This document shows positions 55,175-63,977 of a DNA stretch of 64,000 nucleotides, piece by piece. The notes under the pieces are model-generated. The model searched no databases and had not been told where the DNA came from. It saw nothing but the letters and a program-made list of their open reading frames with translations. The position numbers and the translations under genes are program-made. Source of the stretch: ELB16-189 sp018266435 (GTDB lineage: Bacteria > Bacteroidota > Bacteroidia > Cytophagales > Cyclobacteriaceae). The DNA is taken from the NCBI GenBank assembly GCA_030123525.1, contig CP126125.1, positions 682,001-746,000 on the forward strand, given 5' to 3'. How positions within the stretch are numbered: the first letter of the stretch is position 1; each line of letters starts with the position of its first letter.

Positions 55175-55816
55175 ATGCGCCATGCAGTATTCGTTTTGGT
55201 GTTTGGTTTATGTTGTGATCCTATTCATGCCCAACCAAAAAAGCCGATAGATAAAGATACTTTGTATGCTGTCTCATTCTTAGATTTAGTTGAAAGCTTG
55301 GAACATAGAATGGGGAGCTATCAGACCAAATACAATTTGGAGCCAGAAAAAGAGGTGATGAACCGTATTATAGAGAAATCCTTGAAAGATCACTTCATTG
55401 TTCTCCGCGTTCCAGATTCATGTTACTATGGGCTGAAATTAGATTCAGTATCTCGCAGAAAAAAGGAATTCTTGAAGGGTATTTGCAGTAAGTGCTTATT
55501 AAGTAAAAGAATTGTTATTCTTGATGCTGTGTGGGAATACCTGGATTTTTATTCTATGGAGATATTGAGACACAAACACCGAACATCAGGAACATCTGCC
55601 AATTATTTTATTACAGGTACTTGGTGGGATGTGAATGCATATGTGTATTCACCTAATAAGAATGGATTTGATATACATATTAGAAAAAGGTATACTCAAT
55701 GGTCAAATGCAAGACCTGTAAAGCGATGGCCAGGGATTAGTCACAAACGCTTTTTTAAAAGGCCAATAAAAGAAGTCAGGAAATTTTTGATCAATGAGAG
55801 TCATAACAAAAAATAA
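55175..55816 (+). CDS. exported hypothetical protein (candidate immunity or accessory)
   Basis: A 213-residue protein with signal peptide (VFVLVFGLCCDPIHAQ), starting 9 bp after the displaced tip. A basic C-terminal part (FDIHIRKRYTQWSNARPVKRW) follows a CSKC motif. No recognised family. By position the likely partner of the second tip. Confidence 0.55.
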   Translation: MRHAVFVLVFGLCCDPIHAQPKKPIDKDTLYAVSFLDLVESLEHRMGSYQTKYNLEPEKEVMNRIIEKSLKDHFIVLRVPDSCYYGLKLDSVSRRKKEFLKGICSKCLLSKRIVILDAVWEYLDFYSMEILRHKHRTSGTSANYFITGTWWDVNAYVYSPNKNGFDIHIRKRYTQWSNARPVKRWPGISHKRFFKRPIKEVRKFLINESHNKK

Positions 55817-55826
55817 CTTAATCATC

Positions 55827-56234
55827 ATGAACAAACTTACTTTATCGCTCATGGCAATGGCAGTTCTTATGAGCAGATGCGCCACATATAATTTATCTAC
55901 GCAAAGTTTATTGGAGCAGTTTGCCAACAGTGGCCAAGAAAAAAAGACAAACTACATAGTTGCTTTCCCTTATGCATTTTTTCCGGGGCGCGTCACGGGC
56001 AACACGCTGCGTGAAGTGAAAGTGCTTGACCAAAACGGGCAGGAACATGTTATCTCCGTGAGGAACCGAACGGCTGTGCGCATCACCAAGAAAGACGGCA
56101 AGAAAAATACTTTTTACTTTGATACACTGATCATTCAGGACAGCACTATTACTGGCAAAAAAGATCATTTTTTGGGCATCAACATCAAGCCTATCAATTT
56201 GAAAGATGTTCATAAAATTGAACTACAAAAATAA
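55827..56234 (+). CDS. putative lipoprotein
   Basis: A 135-residue protein from the ATG at 55827. A hydrophobic signal region ends in VLMSRC, a lipobox-like site with an unusual Arg before the Cys. The body is a small beta protein (VKVLDQNGQEHVISVRNRTAVRI) typical of small Bacteroidota lipoproteins. Starts 10 bp after the preceding stop. Confidence 0.6.
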   Translation: MNKLTLSLMAMAVLMSRCATYNLSTQSLLEQFANSGQEKKTNYIVAFPYAFFPGRVTGNTLREVKVLDQNGQEHVISVRNRTAVRITKKDGKKNTFYFDTLIIQDSTITGKKDHFLGINIKPINLKDVHKIELQK

Positions 56235-56252
56235 TATGCTTCCAAATGTGAG

Positions 56253-56350
56253 AAGCTGGCATTGAGAATGACAAGGAATTGATTCGTTATGCAGACGGCC
56301 CAAGAGAATTTGAGTTATGGTTTGATGAACAAAACCCTACCATTCCCTGA
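56253..56350 (+). pseudogene. gene-end remnant
   Basis: A frame without start reads EAGIENDKELIRYADGPREF and on to NPTIP, closed by a TGA inside the palindromic repeat at 56345. Protein-like but with a stop just upstream and no start, so it looks like the C-terminal relic of a displaced gene. Confidence 0.4.
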
Positions 56351-56376
56351 GTTGTAGTTGGTCGCTGACCAACTAC
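56345..56376. repeat. palindromic repeat, copy 2
   Basis: CCCTGAGTT then the perfect palindrome GTAGTTGGTC-GCT-GACCAACTAC at 56354-56376. Confidence 0.7.
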
Positions 56377-56394
56377 GTTCTATTTTTAAAATAG

Positions 56395-56496
56395 TCTAAG
56401 CTTTATATTTTTGGAGATGGTAGCCGAGCAAAATCATTTTTTTATGAAAACGGAGTTGACGAATTTGGTTTTCTCACACATCATGAAGAGATTTGA
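56395..56496 (+). pseudogene. second gene-end remnant
   Basis: A start-less frame reads SKLYIFGDGSRAKSFFYENG and ends LTHHEEI before a TGA at 56494-56496, immediately before the third palindrome. Probably another relic of a toxin or immunity gene. Confidence 0.35.
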
Positions 56497-56497
56497 G

Positions 56498-56521
56498 ATT
56501 GTTGGTCAGGCGACCAACAAT
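56498..56521. repeat. palindromic repeat, copy 3
   Basis: ATTGTTGGTC-AGGC-GACCAACAAT, perfect 10-bp arms with the same GTTGGTC core as the other copies. Confidence 0.65.
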
Positions 56522-56542
56522 AACTAAGGGTTACTAAAGAGT

Positions 56543-57160
56543 ATGAAATTTTCAATTGCTTTAATTTTCATTTTATCTGTAGGATTCTCATCATGCCTAC
56601 CAACACGCAGTCTGCGGCATTTCACTTTATATGGAGAAACAAAAAAAGTGGACCCCAAAAAATTTAAAATCAATGGTATTTATTTTTCGGTCATACCGAG
56701 AGCCTGCAATCGTTTTTGGTACAGTGATCTTATAAAATGCTTCATTTTTTATGAGAATGGTTTTTTTTTTAGTATCGATCATTCTGGCCTTGATACGCTT
56801 GATATGGAAGCATCGCTAAACCAATATCTTGAAATTCTTGACAAGTTGGGATTCAAAGGAGGATTTAAAGGTGATGTTCGATATTGGGGTTCGTATTTTA
56901 TTGATGATAATAAATTGCTTACCCAAAAATACGATACGGATGCTTTTCGGTGGGTTTTAGGCCCGATATTGAGAGCAAAAATCATTAACAATACCACTAT
57001 AGAATTTGATGAAGGTTTTTGTTTTAATAATGAGGAGGTTAGCAAAAGATTCACATTGGTCGAAACCAAGTCAAAGCCGGATTCAGTTAACATATTCATG
57101 ACCAATAAAAGGATAAAGCGAAAATTGGATCGTTTGTATAAGGAGCGACACACGAGGTAG
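56543..57160 (+). CDS. lipoprotein, hypothetical
   Basis: A 205-residue lipoprotein with lipobox GFSSC. The body is beta-rich with aromatic residues (INGIYFSVIPRACNRFWY, FYENGFFFSIDHSG) followed by a basic helix end. No recognised domain. Follows the third palindrome by 21 bp. Similar small lipoproteins often accompany RHS loci; the role here is unknown. Confidence 0.55.
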   Translation: MKFSIALIFILSVGFSSCLPTRSLRHFTLYGETKKVDPKKFKINGIYFSVIPRACNRFWYSDLIKCFIFYENGFFFSIDHSGLDTLDMEASLNQYLEILDKLGFKGGFKGDVRYWGSYFIDDNKLLTQKYDTDAFRWVLGPILRAKIINNTTIEFDEGFCFNNEEVSKRFTLVETKSKPDSVNIFMTNKRIKRKLDRLYKERHTR

Positions 57161-57288
57161 CGAAAATAAATGTTTCGTCATTTCGTAACAGAGTCTCCAT
57201 GAAAAGAGGAAAAATGATGGCAGGGTTTCGAGCGATATGAATAAGGTCAAAAATAAATTTAAACTAAGTAGTGGAGTTGTCATAATTT

Positions 57289-58938
57289 ATGGAGTGGGCA
57301 CAAGAGAATATATTTTTTAGTGTGCAGAATAAAAGGCTGGGCTATTTCTTTATTCTATGGATTGCCTTTTTTGCTTGCACGAAAGAGAATATTCCGAAGA
57401 CCTTGAAATTAGGCAACAATCTACTAACCGTGGATGCACCTGCGGGTTCAACATCGGTAAGCCTCACTTCAAATACTTCATGGTCGGTGTTGAGCACATC
57501 AGATTGGCTTTCGGTCACTCCTGCCTCTGGCACAGGGAACAGCATTTTATCTATTGCTTGGAACGCAATGACAAACATGGACCAACGTACAGGTAGCATT
57601 ATCGTGCAGGCGGGAAACTTGCAGCAGAAGATAGAAGTGAGCCAAGAACAGCGTGTGAAGCTCCTCCAGACACAAGTTATTATGGGCAACCTTGAAACCA
57701 GTGTTAGAACATCCGTGGTTTTGACGTTCAATACGAATGTTGACGTGTCAACAATTGTAGACAACATGAACCTTTGTGCGCCAGTGGATAGTTTTAAGGT
57801 TTCGGGGTCACAGGTTTCATTTCCATACCCTTGCACAACGATGGGCATGGTTTATCCTTTTACGATCAGCCTCAAGAACGGATACAATTTTACCTTTCAG
57901 GTTTCCCTTCACAAGAGCAAGCTGAATGTGCCTGGTCAGGTTTTTGACTATTTCGTCACTGATGATAACAGCAGCCTGTGGGCAGTCACACAAAACCCGA
58001 ATCAATTGGTGCAATTGTCTCTCCCCGACCTAAGCCTGCTGAAAAAACTTTCTCTTGCATTCAGACCTGAACGGATCCGCTGGAATTACTATCATGATAA
58101 GTTGATGGTTTTTGCTCCAGCGGCTGATGATTCAGTTTACCGAATTGTCGATCCGGTCAGCCTGAGTATTACCAAGGTGCGTGTCAGTCCTTATAACCCG
58201 CAGTATTCCTCGGAGGCTTTTTTTCCTTCCGATATCGCGCAGATGAGTGATGGCAATGGTATTATGCAAACTGAACTTTACAGCGGATATTATTCTTGGC
58301 GGTACATCAATAAAAATGACTCAACGTGGCCAATTTCGAATTATTTCATGACCAGTGCCCCAAAACAATATGGTGAGATACATACCAACTATGATCGATC
58401 AAAAGTAATTATGTTGTATGCTTTTCAGAACACTAATGTGGATGTATGGCAAATGGGAACGGACACACTTCATACCATATACGCCCCCAATGTATACTTG
58501 GCAGGTGTGGGAGCGGTCAACCTCTGTGTGAACAAAAAGCAAGATCTCATCTTCCATTCCCACAGCCTGACCCAATACATAACTGACTTGAGCGGTTATG
58601 TGAGTGGGATTTCTTATTTAAGAGATCTGTATAAGAACTCGGCATTCAGTTATAGGAGCGGTGAAGACCAAGTGATCTACAATGTTGTGGATGGCACATT
58701 TTATGTTATGGACTATCAGAATTCCTTTACCAACCTTTCGGCACTGATCACTGATAATTTCTCGCGCCTCCAATCTACCACCGATGGTAAATATATCGTG
58801 GGTTATAATGACAATGTGGCTTCTGCTGATTTTTTGGTCTTTGACCTTGGTGCCATTTTGGTCAATTCAGTAAAGTATAGTCCAACGTCTGGAGGAAGGA
58901 TTAGAGCTACCCGCAACTCTGGCTGGGCATTGCATTGA
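57289..58938 (+). CDS. BACON-domain lipoprotein
   Basis: A 549-residue protein with a long N-terminal region and lipobox IAFFAC (Cys about 30). Residues about 38-115 form a BACON domain (TSNTSWSVLSTSDWLSVTPA, QRTGSIIVQAG), found in Bacteroidota surface and glycan-binding proteins. The rest (about 170-549) has repeated WAVTQNPNQL- and KVIMLYAFQNTNV-type strands suggesting a beta-propeller. Operonic with the next gene (10-bp gap). Confidence 0.75.
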   Translation: MEWAQENIFFSVQNKRLGYFFILWIAFFACTKENIPKTLKLGNNLLTVDAPAGSTSVSLTSNTSWSVLSTSDWLSVTPASGTGNSILSIAWNAMTNMDQRTGSIIVQAGNLQQKIEVSQEQRVKLLQTQVIMGNLETSVRTSVVLTFNTNVDVSTIVDNMNLCAPVDSFKVSGSQVSFPYPCTTMGMVYPFTISLKNGYNFTFQVSLHKSKLNVPGQVFDYFVTDDNSSLWAVTQNPNQLVQLSLPDLSLLKKLSLAFRPERIRWNYYHDKLMVFAPAADDSVYRIVDPVSLSITKVRVSPYNPQYSSEAFFPSDIAQMSDGNGIMQTELYSGYYSWRYINKNDSTWPISNYFMTSAPKQYGEIHTNYDRSKVIMLYAFQNTNVDVWQMGTDTLHTIYAPNVYLAGVGAVNLCVNKKQDLIFHSHSLTQYITDLSGYVSGISYLRDLYKNSAFSYRSGEDQVIYNVVDGTFYVMDYQNSFTNLSALITDNFSRLQSTTDGKYIVGYNDNVASADFLVFDLGAILVNSVKYSPTSGGRIRATRNSGWALH

Positions 58939-58948
58939 GGATAAAGAA

Positions 58949-60658
58949 ATGAGATGGCTCTCCTTCATATTGATTTCACTTGCTTTTTCCTTGAATTCTC
59001 TTGCTCAAAAAAGAGGCTCAATAGAGCAGACCACTTCTTTGATCAACAGTAAAATGGATTCCGTTGCAATAAAAACCAAGCACAATACCGATAGCGTCAA
59101 CAAACACTTGCAGAAAATCCAGAACGTAAAGTTGATCACCCCCAACATCCATCAAGTGCCCGGCATGAAGAAAGCTGATTCGGTGAAAAGAGCTTTGACG
59201 AATGACCTGAACAAACCTGCGGTGATGGAGAAAAAGCTTCAAGCCAATGTCAAAAAGATGAAGCAACAAGAGATAGCCAGTTACAACCAAAAAGTAAAAG
59301 TGATGCGGAAACAATTCAAGCACCACCTGGACAGTCTCAACAAACTTCCCACCAAAGACCCACGCGTTACCAAATCCATGGACAGTTTGCGGAAAAAAAT
59401 GAACAAACTGAAAAATGCCAAGTCCATCAAAGATGTTCAAAAGGGCGAGCAGCAGTTAGCCAAGCTGCAGTCGGGCATGAACAACAAAATAAAAGGCTTT
59501 GATAAAAAAGTGAGCCAAGAACTTACTTCGCTCAACAAACTGGCCGGGACTAACTTCAAGATTCCTAACATAAATCTGCCTAATGTCAAAATTCCCAACA
59601 CCGATTTGAATCTGCCAAATGGAAACCTGAATGTGCCGAATGCTAACTTGAGCCTTCCCAATTCCAGCCTCAACGTGAATTCCAATTTGCCAAATGCCAA
59701 TGTACCCAATATCAGTACCAATGGATTGCCCAATTCATCGTTACCCAATGTTCCGCAAGGCAACTTGCCAGGCAACGTTTCGCCCAGCCAGGAAATAAAC
59801 ACGCTGGAAAAGCAAACCGGCATGACCAATATCACCAAAGATGTTTCACAAGTAGAAGGAGAACTAAAAAATATGAACCCCGGCCAATTGGAAAGTACGT
59901 TGGAAAAAGATGCGAAGAACCTAAAAGAAGTAAAACAGTTTGGAGGCGAAGCATTGAAAGCAGAGCAATATGAAAAGATGGTGACCAAATGGCAGTCGGA
60001 TCCCGATTACCGAAAGGAAATGATGGTAACACAAGCGAAGGAGCAAACAATCAATCATTTTGCCGGGCAGGAGAAACAACTGCTTGGCGCAATGCAGCAG
60101 TTGGCCAATGTGAAAAAAAAATACAAAGATTATGAAGGGACGCTGGACATGTTCAAGAAGCCGGGCAACCCAATGAAGGGGAGACCATTTATTGAGCGCC
60201 TGGTGCCCGGATGGAACATCCAGTATCAAGGTAACAAAGAAACGTTGTTGGATTTCAACCCGCAGGTTGGTTATCGGTTGAGCGGAAGGCTTACGGCTGG
60301 CATAGGTTGGAACGAGCGGTGGGGATATGATTTCAGCAAAATGAACTATGTGGCAAAAGACCATGTGTATGGGCCTCGTGTTTATGGGCAGGTAAAATTA
60401 AAAACCGAAATTTATGCCATGATCGCACCCGAGGTGATGAATGCATTGATTCCCCCTTCATACAATTCACCAGATGCTGGAAAGAGGAAGTGGGTGTGGA
60501 GTTGGATGGCCGGGATGAAAAAAGAATTCCGGTATTCAAAAAAATTGATGGGCAACGTGCAGGTTCTTTACAATCTTTTCGACAAGAACCACCGGAGCCC
60601 TTATGTGAGCAAGTTCAGTTTGAGGATGGGATTTGAAATACCATTGAAAAAGAAATGA
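58949..60658 (+). CDS. outer-membrane barrel protein with coiled coil and NLPN repeats
   Basis: A 569-residue protein: signal peptide ending NSLAQ; a long basic coiled coil at about 25-195; an Asn/Pro-rich repeat block at about 203-275 (units such as NLPNVKIPN and LNVPNANLSLPN, roughly 5-7 residues); a second helical part; and a C-terminal barrel-like region (TLLDFNPQVGYRLSGRLTAG, FSLRMGFEIPLKKK). Probably a surface or envelope-spanning protein, perhaps for export of the locus products. Confidence 0.65.
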   Translation: MRWLSFILISLAFSLNSLAQKRGSIEQTTSLINSKMDSVAIKTKHNTDSVNKHLQKIQNVKLITPNIHQVPGMKKADSVKRALTNDLNKPAVMEKKLQANVKKMKQQEIASYNQKVKVMRKQFKHHLDSLNKLPTKDPRVTKSMDSLRKKMNKLKNAKSIKDVQKGEQQLAKLQSGMNNKIKGFDKKVSQELTSLNKLAGTNFKIPNINLPNVKIPNTDLNLPNGNLNVPNANLSLPNSSLNVNSNLPNANVPNISTNGLPNSSLPNVPQGNLPGNVSPSQEINTLEKQTGMTNITKDVSQVEGELKNMNPGQLESTLEKDAKNLKEVKQFGGEALKAEQYEKMVTKWQSDPDYRKEMMVTQAKEQTINHFAGQEKQLLGAMQQLANVKKKYKDYEGTLDMFKKPGNPMKGRPFIERLVPGWNIQYQGNKETLLDFNPQVGYRLSGRLTAGIGWNERWGYDFSKMNYVAKDHVYGPRVYGQVKLKTEIYAMIAPEVMNALIPPSYNSPDAGKRKWVWSWMAGMKKEFRYSKKLMGNVQVLYNLFDKNHRSPYVSKFSLRMGFEIPLKKK

Positions 60659-60693
60659 TTGATTAGGGGTTGGTTGAATTGAGGTGTGCAAGG

Positions 60694-61437
60694 TTATCCT
60701 CTTTTATCTTTTCCGATGCAGGAGATCAGGTTGAACATCTCTTTCAATCTTGACCTTACTCGATTGCCATATACATTTTCAATCTCGGAAGCCGAAAGAT
60801 TTGTGGTGACATGCGTAATCATATTATGCGAAACAAAATACTCATACCGGCTCAACAAGATTTCACCCATCACATTGCATTCGTTGCCGTAATATTTCAA
60901 CGATTGCTCTGCGCCCAAATCATCGAAGCAATATGTCCTCGGCCGTTCGCTGTTGAACGACATGCGGCTGTACCGCCAGATGACTTCGTAGCCTTCCTGC
61001 ATGAACTCAAAGCTCACATCGCGGCACGATTTCATTATGTGGTTTCGTTCCGGTGAAGGTACGAAACGCATGAGGTTCATCAATGAAGTTTTGCCGCAGC
61101 CGATCGGACCTGTGAGCAGAATCCCTTTTTCCAGGTCGAGGTTGTATTTTGCTGCTTCGGTATTGTCGCCAATGAAGTACACGAGGAGTTTATGGATGAT
61201 TTCAAAATCTTGTTCGATGATCTTGAAATTTTGACCGTACAGTTCCTTGCCGCGTTTTTCCAAGAAGGAGATGCACCAAGCTAAATCCAGTCCATTGCCG
61301 ACCTTCGCTGAAGCTACGGTCGGTAAACCCACTTTCGTGCCTTCATGCTTCGCATTAGGAGATTGCTTCGGTCGTTCCTCCCTCGCAATGACGGCTTTGT
61401 TAGAGTGGTTCTCCGTAGTTTTTGTTTGTGTTGACAT
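60694..61437 (-). CDS. DnaC/IstB-like ATPase of a mobile element
   Basis: About 247 residues from the ATG at 61437. Walker A GPIGCGKTSL, Walker B-like YCFDDLG and a sensor-like ITHVTTN segment match DnaC-type helicase loaders. It probably helps to start replication of the element. The N-terminal 37 residues (AVIAREERPKQSPNAKHEG and VGLPTVASAKVGNG) are translated REP-like DNA, so the conserved protein effectively begins after residue 40. It overlaps the stop of the upstream gene by 38 bp. Confidence 0.75.
   Translation of the reverse strand: MSTQTKTTENHSNKAVIAREERPKQSPNAKHEGTKVGLPTVASAKVGNGLDLAWCISFLEKRGKELYGQNFKIIEQDFEIIHKLLVYFIGDNTEAAKYNLDLEKGILLTGPIGCGKTSLMNLMRFVPSPERNHIMKSCRDVSFEFMQEGYEVIWRYSRMSFNSERPRTYCFDDLGAEQSLKYYGNECNVMGEILLSRYEYFVSHNMITHVTTNLSASEIENVYGNRVRSRLKEMFNLISCIGKDKRG
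61298..61323. repeat. REP-like palindrome inside DnaC-like gene
   Basis: CCGACC and GGTCGG flank CTTCGCTGAAGCTA. In frame on the minus strand it encodes VGLPTVASAKVGNG. Confidence 0.65.
61361..61394. repeat. TCATTGCGAGG-type REP inside DnaC-like gene
   Basis: On the minus strand it reads CCGTCATTGCGAGGGAGGAA and then CGACCGAAGCAATC, the form of a REP family seen in many bacterial genomes. In frame it gives AVIAREERPKQS. Confidence 0.7.
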
Positions 61438-62299
61438 GAAGTGATCCGTTCTTGGGTTTGGTTTCAAACTTGTGCGAGTTGAGTATCCAATTGCGTGCAG
61501 CAGCTTTCCAATCTTGCATGGCCGCCCGGCCGCCTACCTTCCAGCCGTTGCTTTGGAAGTAGTTGAAAAATTTTTCGGCTTCGAGGCGCGTGGAGTTTCT
61601 TTCTGCAAAATAATCTTGTACTTCTTCTGGCGAAACGGGCACAGACAATGATTTGATTTTTTTGCGCCCGCCCCCAGCCTGCGCTGAGGCTTCGGCTGGC
61701 AGGCCCGGTGTGGAACTTTTTCCGCCTTCGCTGAAGCTCCCGCCTTCATTTTCATTTTGGCGGGCAAGTTGGCTGACATGCTTTTTCTCTTGCCCTTCCG
61801 CTTTTGCACGGATCCTATCAAAATCTGAACTTGTATCTTCATGGGCTTGCCGTTTACTATGTTTATTGTTTACTATGTTTATACTGTTTATATAAGGCTC
61901 GTTCAGCAGTTCAGTGCCTTCCTGTTTTTTGGTACGGTAGCGGCCTACTGCCGGTTCACCGCTTGTTTGTTTTTTGGTATGCCTCCCGTTCAGTTTTTGA
62001 ATTTCTCCTGCATCAAAATTTAGTATGGTTACTGAACTTCCCCGGAATGGATTGTACGATGGTTCGTACTTGATAAATCCGAGTTGGTGGAGGTCTTTCA
62101 TCACTTTGTGGTAGGTTGCCTTCGAACAGATTTTGCTGATGCCCATCATCTCACTTCGTGAAATGGAGATCGGATTTATAAAACGGTTGATATTCCAAAA
62201 TTGAAAGAGCGACATGTACAAGCTGATGTGCGTTGGGTTGAGCTTTTCTTCTTTCGATACTTTATCGAAGAAAGCTGTAAGGTGGCGGATGTAGTTCAT
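61400..62299 (-). CDS. replication initiator-like winged-helix protein
   Basis: A 299-residue protein. Residues 1-110 (NPTHISLYMSLFQFWN, SRSEMMGISKICSKATYHKV, DLHQLGFIKYEPS) are a winged-helix replication-protein-like domain common on Bacteroidota elements. The middle (about 175-215) contains GGSFSEGGKSS and GLPAEASAQAGGG, which come from two REP-like palindromes. The C-terminal 80 residues (SPEEVQDYFAERNSTRLEAE, KFFNYFQSNGWKVGGRAAM) are a conserved end domain. Acts with the DnaC-like ATPase encoded next. Confidence 0.75.
   Translation of the reverse strand: MNYIRHLTAFFDKVSKEEKLNPTHISLYMSLFQFWNINRFINPISISRSEMMGISKICSKATYHKVMKDLHQLGFIKYEPSYNPFRGSSVTILNFDAGEIQKLNGRHTKKQTSGEPAVGRYRTKKQEGTELLNEPYINSINIVNNKHSKRQAHEDTSSDFDRIRAKAEGQEKKHVSQLARQNENEGGSFSEGGKSSTPGLPAEASAQAGGGRKKIKSLSVPVSPEEVQDYFAERNSTRLEAEKFFNYFQSNGWKVGGRAAMQDWKAAARNWILNSHKFETKPKNGSLHVNTNKNYGEPL
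61674..61712. repeat. REP-like palindrome, intragenic copy
   Basis: CCAGCCTGCGCTGAGGCTTC then GGCTGGCAGGCCC. Encodes GLPAEASAQAGG on the minus strand. Confidence 0.6.
61722..61744. repeat. REP-like palindrome, intragenic copy
   Basis: CCGCCTTCGCTGAAGCTCCC; encodes GGSFSEGG on the minus strand. Confidence 0.55.
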
Positions 62300-62302
62300 G
62301 GC

Positions 62303-62326
62303 CCTCCTTCGCTAAAGCTTCGGAGG
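62303..62326. repeat. REP-like palindrome at gene junction
   Basis: CCTCC-TTCGCTAAAGCTTC-GGAGG. The last codons and stop (TAG) of the HTH gene lie within it. Confidence 0.6.
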
Positions 62327-62602
62327 ACAAGCCTCATTTTTCATTCCCTTCTCTAGCAAAACTTCAATGTCTCCGTAGCTGTAGTAAATGATGCCGCCAA
62401 TTTTTGTGAAGCGCAGCGTGCCATTGATACGGAGGTTTTGTAACGTGCCAGGCGAGATCTTCAGCATCCTCCTCACCTCCGGGCTCTTTAGCCATTGCTT
62501 TGGCTTTTCGGGCAAGTGCTTGGAAAGAGTTTGCTTAAGGTCGTTCAATAATTCATGCCTGAAGCTTTGAAGGTCTTCCTTGGTGACAATTTCTATGGCC
62601 AT
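62312..62602 (-). CDS. HTH (excisionase-type) protein
   Basis: A 96-residue protein with a C-terminal excisionase-like helix-turn-helix (WLKSPEVRRMLKISPGTLQN, then LRFTKIGGIIYYSYGDIEVL), the common small HTH of Bacteroidota mobile elements. The last residues (ACPPKL) are encoded by a REP-like palindrome. Probable regulator or directionality factor. A 14-bp palindrome lies 66 bp upstream. Confidence 0.8.
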   Translation of the reverse strand: MAIEIVTKEDLQSFRHELLNDLKQTLSKHLPEKPKQWLKSPEVRRMLKISPGTLQNLRINGTLRFTKIGGIIYYSYGDIEVLLEKGMKNEACPPKL

Positions 62603-62667
62603 AACTTTTGATTGGGTTTGTTAAGGCCCAAAGGAATTTGAACGGGATGAAAGTATCCAGTTACAAA

Positions 62668-62681
62668 GGGTACCGGTACCC
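62668..62681. promoter_or_regulatory. perfect 14-bp palindrome upstream of HTH gene
   Basis: GGGTACCGGTACCC, a double GGTACC, in the 112-bp gap upstream of the HTH gene. Candidate operator. Confidence 0.4.
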
Positions 62682-62714
62682 CCTTAACTACTTGAAAGAC
62701 AGGGGGAAAATTTT

Positions 62715-63977
62715 CTAAAATATTTTGAATCCAAACAGGAGCTCAATTGCCAGATCGTAACAGGCATCAGTGGTGAAATACACCAAGAACCATTTGGCTT
62801 TCTTGCTGTGGTCAATCATTTTGTCGAGGATGGCTTGAACAGATTTGATCGTGGACTGCTCGATCTGGTAGTATTTTATTCGCAGGCTTTCGGTAGAAAT
62901 ATTTTGGTTGTGGAGCGAATTGAAGTGACGGGAGAAAAAACGGATCAACTCTGTTTGGTTTTTGTTTGTGATTACTCCTGCCTCTTTGAACAACCGTATT
63001 AGAAATGCGAGCTGAGGAACAGAAAAAGAGGTATCAACCTTCACTGGTTCCTTTTGCTCTGCGGCTACCGTTGGCGGCATTAACAGTGTGAGCTGCTTTT
63101 TCTTTTCGATGAAGTTGATTTCTTCACTTAGCCAACGGGTGATCTGCTCTTGAAGGGAAGGCCTTGCCGTCTTCAGCACAAAGGAAGGTTTGGTGTGGTT
63201 TTGGTTGGTTATTTTCAGCCAGTGGCAAAGCACTTCGAGCTGAGTTGCAACGCTGTGTTGCTCTTGGGCCTCGTTGGCAATGGCTTTTATAAAATAGGAT
63301 GTAAGATGGCACGAATTGAAATTGAGGTAAATCATCAGCCTAAAAACATCTTCAATAACTGGCCTGCCAGTATCAACGGAAAGAACGGTCTCCAAATCTT
63401 TCAAGAGTTGTTTAATGAAAATTAACCTGCGGTAGGTAACTGCATTTACATTTGAGCTGATGATCCTTTCAACCGGATAAAAAATTATATCGATAAGGCG
63501 ATTGTCAAGTTGGGCCGTGCGCACAATCGAGTGGATGGCGCTGGTTTTTTTTGAAAGTGAAGTTCTTTCTAATGCCAGGTATGAATTGGGTATCTTCTGG
63601 TCTTGATCGAAGTATTTTAAAAAATAGGTTTCGATGAAAGTGAGGAGGTTTTCCAACTGGTCGTTCAGCAATTTCCACAGTGCGTTTTTGGATCTGCCTG
63701 TTGCCGAACCACCCGAAGAATTGTGATTGCTGCCAGCTAACAGATCGACCAACTCGATGATCGTAGCTTGATGGCATTGAACCAATGCTTCGATGCGGCT
63801 TTCACTGTCAAAGTCGAAGAGATAAGATTTTAGCTCTTTGGTGACTGACAAAGATTTCTTCAAAAGGGCTTTTTCCTTATCATCGAAATCGGGGATGATA
63901 GTGTGGGGAGTCTCCGTCTCATAGGTATCGATCAGGGTGTGGACAAAAATTTCGAGATCTTCAAGTTGGTACTTCAT
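62715..63977 (-). CDS. conserved Bacteroidota mobile-element protein (RteC-like region)
   Basis: A 420-residue, all-helical cytosolic protein. The C-terminal part (SVPQLAFLIRLFKEAGVITN, KNQTELIRFFSRHFNS, STESLRIKYYQIEQSTIKSV) is a pattern I know from the ends of large hypothetical and RteC-like proteins on Bacteroidota conjugative elements. Position upstream of the HTH and replication genes fits a regulatory role in element excision or transfer. Confidence in the family name is limited. Confidence 0.55.
   Translation of the reverse strand: MKYQLEDLEIFVHTLIDTYETETPHTIIPDFDDKEKALLKKSLSVTKELKSYLFDFDSESRIEALVQCHQATIIELVDLLAGSNHNSSGGSATGRSKNALWKLLNDQLENLLTFIETYFLKYFDQDQKIPNSYLALERTSLSKKTSAIHSIVRTAQLDNRLIDIIFYPVERIISSNVNAVTYRRLIFIKQLLKDLETVLSVDTGRPVIEDVFRLMIYLNFNSCHLTSYFIKAIANEAQEQHSVATQLEVLCHWLKITNQNHTKPSFVLKTARPSLQEQITRWLSEEINFIEKKKQLTLLMPPTVAAEQKEPVKVDTSFSVPQLAFLIRLFKEAGVITNKNQTELIRFFSRHFNSLHNQNISTESLRIKYYQIEQSTIKSVQAILDKMIDHSKKAKWFLVYFTTDACYDLAIELLFGFKIF

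Noticed and set aside
59560..59790. Tandem DNA repeat array
   Set aside because: It is the coding sequence of the NLPN protein repeats in the gene 58949-60658.
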